The notes beneath the pieces are model-generated. The model made no database searches. It was not told the DNA's origin and worked only from the letters and a program-made list of their open reading frames with translations. A DNA stretch of 8,148 nucleotides from Myxococcota bacterium (GTDB lineage Bacteria > Myxococcota_C > UBA6777), in assembly GCA_963169055.1 (NCBI GenBank), contig CAUJFU010000421.1:1-8148 (forward strand). Reading direction: 5' to 3'. The position numbers and the translations under genes were made by a program. Positions 1-6,364 of the stretch are shown piece by piece. The stretch's first letter is position 1; each line of letters opens with the position of its first letter.

Positions 1-305
1 AGGGGGCTGTCCCTACGTTTTAGGGGCACGCAATGGGCGGATTTCGTGCATTTATGGTGTCTGCCAAGCGCGAGATCAAAGAGGTCAGAGCAGGCTCCTC
101 CATGGCTCCCCCACAACAGAACCGTCACATTCGATCGCACCGATATGTCGATCTAAAAAGCCGTGTTCTCGGTATTTCAAGCGACAGAGTCGTTGGTTTG
201 AAAAACTGCGATCTGTTCGCCAACGCGGGGTCAAGGGGGCAAAGCTCCCTTGCGGGGCGTGGGGTGGAACCCCACAAAACCGAATCCAAATGCGGGAGTG
301 GAGTG
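1..305. other. Non-coding left flank with small hairpins
   Basis: I see no credible gene here. Reading frames that cross the stretch are continuations of antisense shadows of the small gene at 306-638. They have Pro/Arg- or Gly-rich translations and no ribosome binding site. Visible structure is limited to a short inverted repeat at 11-25 (CCCTA, 5-nt loop, TAGGG) directly after the string AGGGGGCTGTCCCT, and two adjacent hairpins at 233-275. The stretch lies downstream of the minus-strand gene pair, so it is their 3' region. The left end could be the edge of a dispersed repeat, but the window stops there. Confidence 0.6.
233..275. repeat. Two adjacent hairpins downstream of the minus-strand genes
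   Basis: The first hairpin is AAGGGGG/CTCCCTT with a 5-nt loop (233-251, one G-U pair). The second is GTGGGGT/ACCCCAC with a 3-nt loop (259-275). They sit 30-70 bp past the stop of the minus-strand small gene, where a terminator would be expected. Neither is followed by a T-run on either strand, so a canonical Rho-independent terminator is not supported. They could be an mRNA 3'-end stabiliser or a dispersed intergenic palindrome. Confidence 0.45.
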
Positions 306-638
306 CTATTTGTTTTGGAGAGCGCAGCCAGCGCGGGGGCTGATGTAACGGGCGGTAGAGGAATTCCAGAGCATAAGGGCGGTGGCGGTGGCGGTGACGG
401 ATTTGGTGGGGGTGTCGATGTGGATGCGGCTGTAGGGGAGGACTTGTCGGACGTAGCGTTTGCAATCTTCTTCGGGTCGTCGGGTGACAAAGAGGCAGGA
501 GCAAGTGTTTTGGGCGTACCAAGCGGAGTTGAGTTCGGCGAGGTTGCGGAGGTTGCGGCGATTTTGGAAGACCCAAAAGCCCGTGAGAAGGAGAAAGAAG
601 AACAGGACGGTGGCGAGCCACTTGAGGATGCGTTTCAT
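306..638 (-). CDS. Small membrane-anchored protein, probable partner of the serine hydrolase
   Basis: This 110-residue protein has an N-terminal signal anchor (Lys/Arg at residues 2-6, hydrophobic helix about 8-24), then an extracytoplasmic domain of about 85 residues with Cys46, Cys48, Cys59 and Cys105. The start is supported by GGAG (complement of 649-652), 10 nt upstream. The soluble part has the pattern CSCLFVTRR ... hydrophobic strand ending in D ... VTATA ... ARYISPRAGCAL. From memory, this resembles a short conserved segment (CS-x-LFVSGR ... AR-x-x-x-x-GC) N-terminal to the beta-lactamase-like domain in some envelope serine hydrolases; this is recall, not a search result. It lies 129 bp downstream of such a hydrolase on the same strand, which supports a joint role. 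The paired cysteines suggest disulphides. The molecular function is unknown; a hydrolase accessory or substrate-binding piece is inference. Confidence 0.8.
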   Translation of the reverse strand: MKRILKWLATVLFFFLLLTGFWVFQNRRNLRNLAELNSAWYAQNTCSCLFVTRRPEEDCKRYVRQVLPYSRIHIDTPTKSVTATATALMLWNSSTARYISPRAGCALQNK

Positions 639-707
639 CGGCGATTTGCTCCGTGGTTAGGGTCGTTGGGATGCGGGTTGGAGGGGGACTTGGGGCGGTG
701 TTTTGGA

Positions 708-737
708 GGGAGGGTTGTGGGGATCTGGGGAGGGGGG
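708..737 (+). other. Potential G-quadruplex tract between the two minus-strand genes
   Basis: Five G-runs (GGG, GGG, GGGG, GGGG, GGGGGG) are separated by loops of 1, 4, 4 and 1 nt, which satisfies the usual G3+N1-7 quadruplex pattern. Further G-runs lie at 675-677, 683-687 and 692-695. The G-rich strand is the template strand for the two flanking genes, so their transcript is C-rich here. The tract fills most of the 129-bp gap between the hydrolase and the small protein. Folding or function in vivo is not shown by the sequence. Confidence 0.5.
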
Positions 738-767
738 AGTTTGACGAGCTTCGATGTCGGGCTTTCC

Positions 768-3395
768 TTAGGGGGTGGGAGGTAGCTTGGTTTGGACGGC
801 ATCGAAGAGAAGCTCCAAGAAGCGTTGTTCTTTGAAGGTGTCGTCGCGGTTGTCAGAAGTGAGGACGACGACGAGATCGTGGGAAGGGAAAGCGTAGATG
901 CGTTGCCCCCAATGGCCGCTTGCGCGGAGCATATCGCGGGGTGCTTTGGGGAAGCGGGGGGGGATTTTGTTTTCGGGGCGTCCGACGTTGAGCCACCAAT
1001 GCGCGCCGTATTCGCCTTTTTCATCGGCGGGTGGAACGGTGGCGGTGAAAGCGACCCATCCTTCGGGCAAGAGGCGCTTGTTTTCCCACAAGCCATCGTT
1101 GAGGTAGAGGTAGCCGAACTTGGCCAACTGGCGGGGCGAGGCGTAAAGATAAGAGGAACCGACGACGTTGTTGGAACCGTCGCGTTGCCAAGTGACGTTT
1201 TTCATGCCGATGCGATCGAAGAGATGGGTCCACATCCATGTGTCCATGTCTTGACCTTTGAGGGCGGAGCGCAAGACGGCGACGGCGAGGTTGCTGGTGC
1301 CGCTGGAATAGTACCAATGGGTGCCGGGCTGGTAGCGCATGGGTTGTTGGGCGGCAAAGGCTCCCATATCTTTGCGACCTTCGCTGTAGAGCATGGCTAA
1401 GACAGAAGAATCGAAGAAGGAGGCTTCGTAGCCTTCGCGCCAAAAGAGGCCGGGGGTCATCTGGAGAAGATGGCGGATTGTGATGTTTTTGTGTTGTTCG
1501 CGATCCAAGGGTTTGTAGAGGGCGGAGGCTGGCTGATCGAGGGAAAGGAGTCCTTGTTGTTTGGCGATGCCGTAGAGGGCGTTGACGAAGCTTTTGCTGA
1601 CAGACCACGCGAGATGGGGGCGATCTTTGTCAAAGCCGCGAGCGTATTTTTCAAACACGAGATAGCCGCCTTTGATGATCACCACGCCGTCGGTGCGGAT
1701 GCCTTTGCGATCTTGGTCATTGCCAGCGCGGGAAAAGGCGTATTGATCGAACGCAGCGAGAGCTTTGGCGTTGATACCCATCTCTTCGGGCTTTTTGGTT
1801 TGCCATTGTTGGGTGGGCCAGTAGGTGCGGTTGCGTGCGACAGGAGAGTATGCGGTGATGGCTTGGCCCAAGGTTTTGAGGCCGACAGGAAGGGGCTTGG
1901 GTTCGGGCTGTTTACAGGCGACGAGCCAAGGAAGGCAAAGCAAGCAAAGAAGGGGCGTAAGGTGAGAGGGTAGGGCGAGGGGAGTGGTTTTGAGGGAGGC
2001 ATAGGGTCGATAGATGCGAAAGAACGCGAAGAGAGCGCGTGCGGCGAAGAAAAAGCCCGCGAGTTGAAGGAAGCGCGGAAGCAAGGGTCGAAGGGAGTCA
2101 CGGGGGGCGCCGGCGTCTTGGAGGGTGACGTGGAGCATGGTTTCAAGCCAAAGGCCAAGGGTCCAAAAGCCGACAGCAAGGAGACCATCGCGCCATTGTG
2201 AGCGGAGAGTGTGGTTGTGTTCTTGGGTGTGTTGACGGCCCAAGGCGATCAGCAGTGCAGTTTGGAGCCAAAAGGCGGAAGTTGCGAGCCAGAGGAGTTG
2301 TCGAGCGATGATCCATGTGGGGCTTGGATGGTAGCCGGCCACACGGAGTACAGAAAAGACCGCGCCTTCAAAGGCCAAGAGCAAGAGTCCAGCGATCCCG
2401 GCTTGGAGAAAGTTTCGCCAAGGATGATCTTGGTCAAACCAAGCAGGCCGCCAGTTCAGGCTGAGCGCCCAAGGAGGGAGTTGGAGCGGTTGGTTTTCAT
2501 CGAGTTGAAGGGTTTGGAGATGTTCCATCTCTTGGGGATGTTTGAGGTGTGCGGTGTATTCTTGGGGATGTTGGGACCAAGACCAGAGGTGGAGGGCGAT
2601 CACGAAGATCGCGGCAGCAAGGACAAAAGGAGCGCCGATCAAGAGGCCGACGCGCAAAGCGCCGCCCGAAAAGAAAGGAGCCGCAAGAGGCATTGCCAAG
2701 AGATAGGCCCAAAAAGCGATCTGCAAGGCGCGGGTTTCTGTGGTGGCGATCTGAAAGCGCGAAGCAGGCAAGAGCAGAGCGAGGATAGGGAGCAAAAGCC
2801 CCAAACCAAGGAAGAGATCGAGGAAAGCACTCGAAAAGATATCGGCAGTAAAAGAGAACGAGCAAAAGCCAAGCAAGCCGAGCGAAAGCGTCCATAGTCC
2901 GGCACAAAACAGCCAGAAACTGACGGAGTTTCGGAACCACGAGGTTTTGGGGAAGTTGGCGACAAAGATCCCAAGATGAAGCAAAGCGCTACAGAGCAAA
3001 AAGCCGTAGGCCACAGGAGACCACGGCAGATTGGGGCGGATGGTGAATTCGCCAAACAACGTGAACAAGGTGCCGACGAAGACGCCCATCTGCCAGAGCC
3101 AGAAGGCGACTTCCCACAGCGGGAAAAAGGCAAAGGTTGAACGCCGAAGCGAGCGGACGCGCAAGAACCATGCGCCAAACAAAAGAGGAAAGCAGCCGCC
3201 AAAGACCAAGAGGTTGGTGGTGGAAAAGGTCAATCGCCCAAAGGGAAAGAAAGTGATGTGTTCGATCATCGCGGGCCAGAGATGTTGTGCAGCGGCGAAG
3301 AAGCCCGCCAAGCTACCGAGCGCAAGCCAGCCAAGGGCAGCGCGCAGATTCCATTGCCAGATGCGTTGTTGAAATTCTTCGGTACACCAGATCAT
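768..3395 (-). CDS. Fusion of a CcoN-like polytopic membrane domain and a periplasmic serine hydrolase (beta-lactamase fold)
   Basis: An 875-residue protein. Residues 1-465 hold about twelve hydrophobic segments that align by eye with cbb3 oxidase subunit CcoN: FGRL-x4-TN at 53-61, a W-rich helix near 94-113, a LPW segment at 123-125, FEG at 342-344, and a TW helix at 360-376. The ligand positions are changed: HTN is STTN, and the GHVH region is IIARQ. Catalytic oxidase activity is therefore unlikely. A signal-like helix ends in LVAC at Cys494. Residues 520-870 are a class C beta-lactamase/6-aminohexanoate-dimer hydrolase-type domain: SxxK is Ser598-Val-Ser-Lys601 (nucleophile and base), the Tyr motif is Tyr696-Ser-Ser, and the third motif is GHWGQ at 827-831. 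Likely activity is an esterase, amidase or peptidase on an unknown envelope substrate. An upstream in-frame ATG at 3572 would add 59 residues, but a good promoter lies inside that extension, so the ATG at 3395 is preferred. AAGAG about 9 nt before it is a weak ribosome site. The small gene 129 bp downstream is a likely partner. Confidence 0.88.
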   Translation of the reverse strand: MIWCTEEFQQRIWQWNLRAALGWLALGSLAGFFAAAQHLWPAMIEHITFFPFGRLTFSTTNLLVFGGCFPLLFGAWFLRVRSLRRSTFAFFPLWEVAFWLWQMGVFVGTLFTLFGEFTIRPNLPWSPVAYGFLLCSALLHLGIFVANFPKTSWFRNSVSFWLFCAGLWTLSLGLLGFCSFSFTADIFSSAFLDLFLGLGLLLPILALLLPASRFQIATTETRALQIAFWAYLLAMPLAAPFFSGGALRVGLLIGAPFVLAAAIFVIALHLWSWSQHPQEYTAHLKHPQEMEHLQTLQLDENQPLQLPPWALSLNWRPAWFDQDHPWRNFLQAGIAGLLLLAFEGAVFSVLRVAGYHPSPTWIIARQLLWLATSAFWLQTALLIALGRQHTQEHNHTLRSQWRDGLLAVGFWTLGLWLETMLHVTLQDAGAPRDSLRPLLPRFLQLAGFFFAARALFAFFRIYRPYASLKTTPLALPSHLTPLLCLLCLPWLVACKQPEPKPLPVGLKTLGQAITAYSPVARNRTYWPTQQWQTKKPEEMGINAKALAAFDQYAFSRAGNDQDRKGIRTDGVVIIKGGYLVFEKYARGFDKDRPHLAWSVSKSFVNALYGIAKQQGLLSLDQPASALYKPLDREQHKNITIRHLLQMTPGLFWREGYEASFFDSSVLAMLYSEGRKDMGAFAAQQPMRYQPGTHWYYSSGTSNLAVAVLRSALKGQDMDTWMWTHLFDRIGMKNVTWQRDGSNNVVGSSYLYASPRQLAKFGYLYLNDGLWENKRLLPEGWVAFTATVPPADEKGEYGAHWWLNVGRPENKIPPRFPKAPRDMLRASGHWGQRIYAFPSHDLVVVLTSDNRDDTFKEQRFLELLFDAVQTKLPPTP
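1914..1970 (-). other. Internal lipoprotein-signal-like segment joining the two domains
   Basis: These codons encode residues 476-494 of the fusion protein. A basic stretch (Arg460, Arg463, Lys469) follows the last CcoN-like helix. Next comes a Leu/Cys-rich hydrophobic core (about 479-490), then Leu-Val-Ala-Cys494 and a Lys/Pro/Glu-rich linker. This is the layout of a type II signal peptide with its lipobox, but it sits in the middle of the protein. No ATG, GTG or TTG occurs in frame between residues 460 and 480, so a separately started lipoprotein gene is not supported. The segment may simply be a thirteenth membrane helix, or may be lipidated and cleaved to release the hydrolase. Confidence 0.65.
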
Positions 3396-3526
3396 TTGTC
3401 TTGTCTCTTGCGATGGTACGCGGTTGAGGCAACAAAAAAAGCAGGGAGCAAAGCCAAGTCGTGCGGTGGAGCAGGATGGGATGAAACAGAGATACCGCAA
3501 GGATTGGGTTTGCGATGCGTGGGGGG

Positions 3527-3554
3527 ATTGTATTCGTTCGGCGCGTTCGGTCAA
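3527..3554 (-). promoter_or_regulatory. Sigma70-type promoter of the CcoN-like/hydrolase gene
   Basis: On the minus strand, TTGACC (complement of 3549-3554, 5 of 6 matches to TTGACA) is followed by a 16-nt spacer and TACAAT (complement of 3527-3532, 5 of 6 matches to TATAAT). Transcription would begin near 3520, leaving a leader of about 125 nt before the ATG at 3395. This supports that start over the one at 3572. The -35 box abuts the 57-bp tandem repeats. Confidence 0.7.
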
Positions 3555-3668
3555 GCGAGAAGAACAAGGCATGGCAGATTTTCGTGCGTGGGGCGGTGTT
3601 GCAGAGGAAGGGCGAGAAGAGCAAGGCAGCGTCGATTTTCGTGCGTGTAGCGGTGTTGCAAAGGAAGG
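3555..3668. repeat. 57-bp direct tandem repeat, two copies, in the divergent intergenic region
   Basis: The copies are 3555-3611 and 3612-3668, 49 of 57 positions identical by hand count. The best conserved cores are GATTTTCGTGCGTG and GCGGTGTTGCA. The period is a multiple of three, so the repeat translates as a 19-residue repeat in the kinase frame upstream of the chosen kinase start. It probably lies outside the gene: a better start and ribosome site are found at 3767, and the translation is basic and unlike a known domain. It directly adjoins the -35 box of the minus-strand promoter, so an operator role is possible but unproven. Confidence 0.85.
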
Positions 3669-3683
3669 GCGTGATCTGGCCTC

Positions 3684-3712
3684 TTGCGGATGGTGGAGTC
3701 GCGGGTTATCAA
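3684..3712 (+). promoter_or_regulatory. Weak candidate promoter of the kinase gene
   Basis: TTGCGG (3684-3689), a 17-nt spacer and TATCAA (3707-3712) give three and four matches to the -35 and -10 consensus. It is the best pair I see between the 57-bp repeats and the kinase start, and it would leave a leader of roughly 50 nt. The match is poor, and another sigma factor may be used. Confidence 0.25.
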
Positions 3713-3750
3713 AGAGCGTTGGTTAGGTGTGGAGAAGGCGGATTGAGTCG

Positions 3751-3756
3751 GGAGAA
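3751..3756 (+). promoter_or_regulatory. Ribosome binding site that fixes the kinase start
   Basis: GGAGAA lies 10 nt before the ATG at 3767. The upstream in-frame ATG at 3515 has no comparable site, and using it would translate the 57-bp repeats. The residues after 3767 run straight into a cysteine zinc ribbon and the kinase glycine loop, as expected for a genuine N-terminus. Confidence 0.7.
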
Positions 3757-3766
3757 CAAGCTGCGG

Positions 3767-6364
3767 ATGCCGAAGCAAAATTGGCAACCATGTTGGTCGT
3801 GTGGGAACAGTGTGGCGTTGGGAACGCGCCGTTGTCCTCATTGTGGTGCATCGCAACAACGCGAGCAGACCGATCATCTATCAGGTCGATACCTAGGGGG
3901 ATACCAGTTGGTCCGTCGCATCGGACACGGCGGGATGGGGATGGTGTACGAAGCGGTTCATCTTCAATCGGGTTATCATTACGCGCTCAAGATCTTGCAT
4001 CCGCAGATCTGCGAGGACGAAGTGATGATCGAACGGCTTCGCCGAGAAGCGCAGATCGCAACGACATTGCGGCACAAGCACCTTGTGGAAGTGTATGAAC
4101 TCGGATTTGACGAGGGGTTGGGCTATTTTCTTGTGATGGAGTTGTTGCAAGGGGACGAGTTGGCTTCGTTGATGGTGAGCTATCCTGTGATCTCGCTCAG
4201 TCGGGTGAGGGAGATCGTGGCGCAAGTCTGCGACGGTTTGGAGACAGCGCATCGTTTTCATGTGGTACACCGCGATCTCAAGCCGGGGAATGTGTTTTTG
4301 TTGCAGCCCGAAAGCGGCCATGCGTACGTCAAGCTGCTGGATTTTGGGATTGCAAGGATCTTTGCCCAAGAAGGGCAGGCCCAACAGCTTACAGGGATGG
4401 GGTCTTCGTTGGGTACGCCCGATTATATGCCACCCGAACAGATCATGGGGAAACTGGACACGATCGGGCCATCGTCGGATATCTACTCGCTTTCTGTGAT
4501 GATCTTTCGGGTGTTGACGGGCATCTTGCCGCTCGATGGGCGGAATCTGCTCAAGCTGCTCAACCAAGTGATGTTCAAAAAGCCCCCGCGCCTTTCGGAT
4601 TATGCGCCGATTTTCCAAGGCTCTTGGTTGGAAGATCTGATCTATCAAGGGATGGCAAAACACCCACACGAACGGCCCCAAAGCATCGAAGAGTTTTCCT
4701 CGCGTTTTGAAGAAGCCTTGGAAGGCGATCCGCGCTTGTATCCGTTGCTCGAAGAAGGAAGTCGTCCCGGCTGGACTCCCAATCACCAAGTTCTCAGCGC
4801 GAAAGAAGGCGCAGCAGAAGAGGCCGAGGCCGATTGGATCGAACAAGAGCATCCACCGAGTTTTCATTTTGGCGGTGAAACCTATCGGTTTGAAGGCTCA
4901 GAGTTGATCTCGGATAGCTCGGATCACATGACGGCGATCTCTCGCGCTCCCGAAGTGGCGACCCGAGCAGGGGCAGAAGAGGCGGTGGATGCGGAGTTAG
5001 AGCAAGGTGTTTTGTATGGCGGTTCAGCGCAACACGCCACCAACGGAGCGCATGAGTCGACAGATGTCCCTTTGGATGGATACCGCCATCCTTCGATGGT
5101 TCCGGGATACGGGGATGAAGAAGAAGGGCCGACACGTGTCAGCCGAGGCGAGGCAGAGAACGCGCCGAAGGGATCGACATCGAAAGCATCGCTAGGATCG
5201 GCCTCGGGTGTACCGGCAGGGGCAGCACTCGGCGAAAGTGGCCCCACATATCCTGTGGGGGTACGCGCTGAAGCCGAAGGCAAGGGCGCTTTCTCGCGAT
5301 CCGCAAACCGAGCGACGCCGTTGTTGGAGGCGATGGGTGGTGTTCCACAAGAGGCGACTCCGAGCAAAAAGCTGAACTCTCCGACCTCTTCGTCGTCGAT
5401 TGCGATCCCGCCCCCGTCGATTGCGCCCGTCCCTGCGTCTACGGCATTTCCACCCGCAACGCCGTCCCCTGTGTTTGCGACTGCTTCTGCATCGCATTCT
5501 GCATCGCATTCTGCATCGTATTCTCCGCCCCCTTCGTCTGTTGCGCCTTATGAGCCGCAAGAGTCCGTGTCAAAGATCGACGAGCCTACGCGCAGCGTCC
5601 GCGTTCAACGCAACGTGCCCCCGTCGTCGTTGTTGGCGGATATGGCGGGCCTTGCTTCGGCTGCTCCTTCCGAAGCAACGGCGTTGTTTAAACCCTCGGA
5701 GGCGACGGTGATGTTGCCAGCGGGAGCTTCGTTGACTCCCTCGGAGGCGACGGTGATGTTGCCCGCAGGGTCGGTGGCCTCGGGAGGGCCGCCAGTTCAA
5801 ACAGCCCGTGGTGGTGGAAAAACAACGGTCGAGCGGAAGTCTTCGCGGGTTCCCAAGCCTTTGATGGCAGGGATGGACGCGAAGGAGGGCGATGCAGGTT
5901 CGCCGTTGATGACAGCGCGTCTTCGGGTGAGTGAACCTGTTGCAGCCAAGCCACCGTCGGGATTGGGAAGTTTGCTGCTGGGATTTTTGTTTGGGATCTT
6001 TTTGATCGCGGGGGTTTTGGTGGCGTGGTGGATGATGCGTGGTTTTTGGACAGAAGGCGGACAGGGCGGGGCTGATGCACAAGCCGCCAAACAAGACTAC
6101 CGCTTGGAGATCCGCAGCCAACCCGAAGGGGCGCGGGTGATGGTTCAAGGCCGATTCTTGGGGAATACGCCGATGGTGATCACGCGCAAATCAGGGGAGA
6201 TCTTGGACTTTGTGGTTCTCAAAAACGGCTATTCGATGGCCGCAGAAACATGGGAAGCACAGAAAAACGAGACGCGCCGCGTGATCTTGTTAAAAGTGGG
6301 GCCTCAACGCCATCAACCTCCCCAACGCTCGCCATCTCGGACGCCCTCCCTTCCAAGGAAATAA
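3767..6364 (+). CDS. Transmembrane Ser/Thr protein kinase with N-terminal zinc ribbon and C-terminal PEGA domain
   Basis: An 865-residue eukaryotic-type protein kinase. A zinc ribbon comes first (Cys9, Cys12, Cys23, Cys26). The kinase domain spans about 46-313 and has all key motifs: glycine loop GHGGMGMV at 53-60, ATP-binding Lys75, catalytic loop HRDLKPGN at 168-175 with Asp170, DFG at 192-194, and PPE ending at Glu224 in place of APE. It should therefore be active. Residues about 315-730 form an acidic, then Ala/Pro/Ser/Thr-rich linker with the repeats SASH/SASY (574-585) and PSEAT (634, 643, 658). A membrane helix (733-756) is followed by a PEGA domain (about 778-846, QPEGARV near 785-791), a small beta fold often found outside the membrane and sometimes linked to envelope binding. 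The probable role is signalling from envelope to cytoplasm by phosphorylation; the ligand and substrates are unknown. It is transcribed away from the hydrolase gene. Its stop codon falls inside a 37-bp repeat array. Confidence 0.96.
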   Translation: MPKQNWQPCWSCGNSVALGTRRCPHCGASQQREQTDHLSGRYLGGYQLVRRIGHGGMGMVYEAVHLQSGYHYALKILHPQICEDEVMIERLRREAQIATTLRHKHLVEVYELGFDEGLGYFLVMELLQGDELASLMVSYPVISLSRVREIVAQVCDGLETAHRFHVVHRDLKPGNVFLLQPESGHAYVKLLDFGIARIFAQEGQAQQLTGMGSSLGTPDYMPPEQIMGKLDTIGPSSDIYSLSVMIFRVLTGILPLDGRNLLKLLNQVMFKKPPRLSDYAPIFQGSWLEDLIYQGMAKHPHERPQSIEEFSSRFEEALEGDPRLYPLLEEGSRPGWTPNHQVLSAKEGAAEEAEADWIEQEHPPSFHFGGETYRFEGSELISDSSDHMTAISRAPEVATRAGAEEAVDAELEQGVLYGGSAQHATNGAHESTDVPLDGYRHPSMVPGYGDEEEGPTRVSRGEAENAPKGSTSKASLGSASGVPAGAALGESGPTYPVGVRAEAEGKGAFSRSANRATPLLEAMGGVPQEATPSKKLNSPTSSSSIAIPPPSIAPVPASTAFPPATPSPVFATASASHSASHSASYSPPPSSVAPYEPQESVSKIDEPTRSVRVQRNVPPSSLLADMAGLASAAPSEATALFKPSEATVMLPAGASLTPSEATVMLPAGSVASGGPPVQTARGGGKTTVERKSSRVPKPLMAGMDAKEGDAGSPLMTARLRVSEPVAAKPPSGLGSLLLGFLFGIFLIAGVLVAWWMMRGFWTEGGQGGADAQAAKQDYRLEIRSQPEGARVMVQGRFLGNTPMVITRKSGEILDFVVLKNGYSMAAETWEAQKNETRRVILLKVGPQRHQPPQRSPSRTPSLPRK
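5242..5260. repeat. Inverted repeat inside the kinase linker
   Basis: CCCCACA, a 5-nt loop and TGTGGGG make a perfect 7-bp stem within the low-complexity linker coding region. It is GC-rich and could fold in the mRNA. It may be chance in a region free to vary in protein sequence. Confidence 0.4.
5487..5522 (+). repeat. 12-bp tandem repeat, three copies, in the kinase linker
   Basis: Three copies of CTGCATCGCATT, the last with one change (C to T), encode Ser-Ala-Ser-His twice, then Ser-Ala-Ser-Tyr. The period is a multiple of three, so copy-number change keeps the frame and only alters linker length. It resembles slippage-prone low-complexity DNA rather than a folded domain. Confidence 0.9.
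5693..5763 (+). repeat. 45-bp-spaced direct repeat encoding PSEATVMLPAG in the kinase linker
   Basis: An identical 26-bp block occurs at 5693-5718 and 5738-5763, a spacing of 15 codons. It encodes PSEATVMLP twice; a diverged copy, PSEATALF, begins at 5666. The high nucleotide identity suggests recent duplication. The repeated Thr in an acidic-to-hydrophobic setting (Thr with Leu or Phe at +3) could be phosphorylation or FHA-docking sites, which is inference. Confidence 0.85.

Noticed and set aside
259-275. Rho-independent terminator for the minus-strand genes
   Set aside because: The stem is good, but there is no T-run after it in either direction.
33-785. Long plus-strand frame rich in Gly, antisense to the small gene
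   Set aside because: It is a product of the G-rich strand. The opposite strand encodes a clear signal-anchored protein with a ribosome site.
2211-2897. Plus-strand frame of over 200 residues opposite the membrane domain
   Set aside because: Charged, low-complexity shadow of the real membrane protein gene; no domain or ribosome site.
2001-3395. A functional cbb3 oxidase catalytic subunit
   Set aside because: The overall helix pattern fits, but the haem and copper histidines are not at the expected places, and no ccoO or ccoP lies beside it.
3396-3572. N-terminal extension of the CcoN-like/hydrolase protein to the ATG at 3572
   Set aside because: The 59 extra residues are Arg/Ser/Cys-rich without family resemblance, and a strong TTGACC-N16-TACAAT promoter lies inside them.
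3424-3726. Small plus-strand frame across the divergent intergenic region
   Set aside because: It translates the 57-bp repeats in another frame, has no ribosome site and no family resemblance.
3515-3766. N-terminal extension of the kinase to the ATG at 3515
   Set aside because: It would translate the 57-bp repeats and has no good ribosome site. The ATG at 3767 has GGAGAA 10 nt upstream and leads directly into the zinc ribbon.
5192-5560. Arg-rich minus-strand frame opposite the kinase linker
   Set aside because: Its Arg/Arg-x composition mirrors GC-rich Ala/Pro/Ser codons of the kinase linker.
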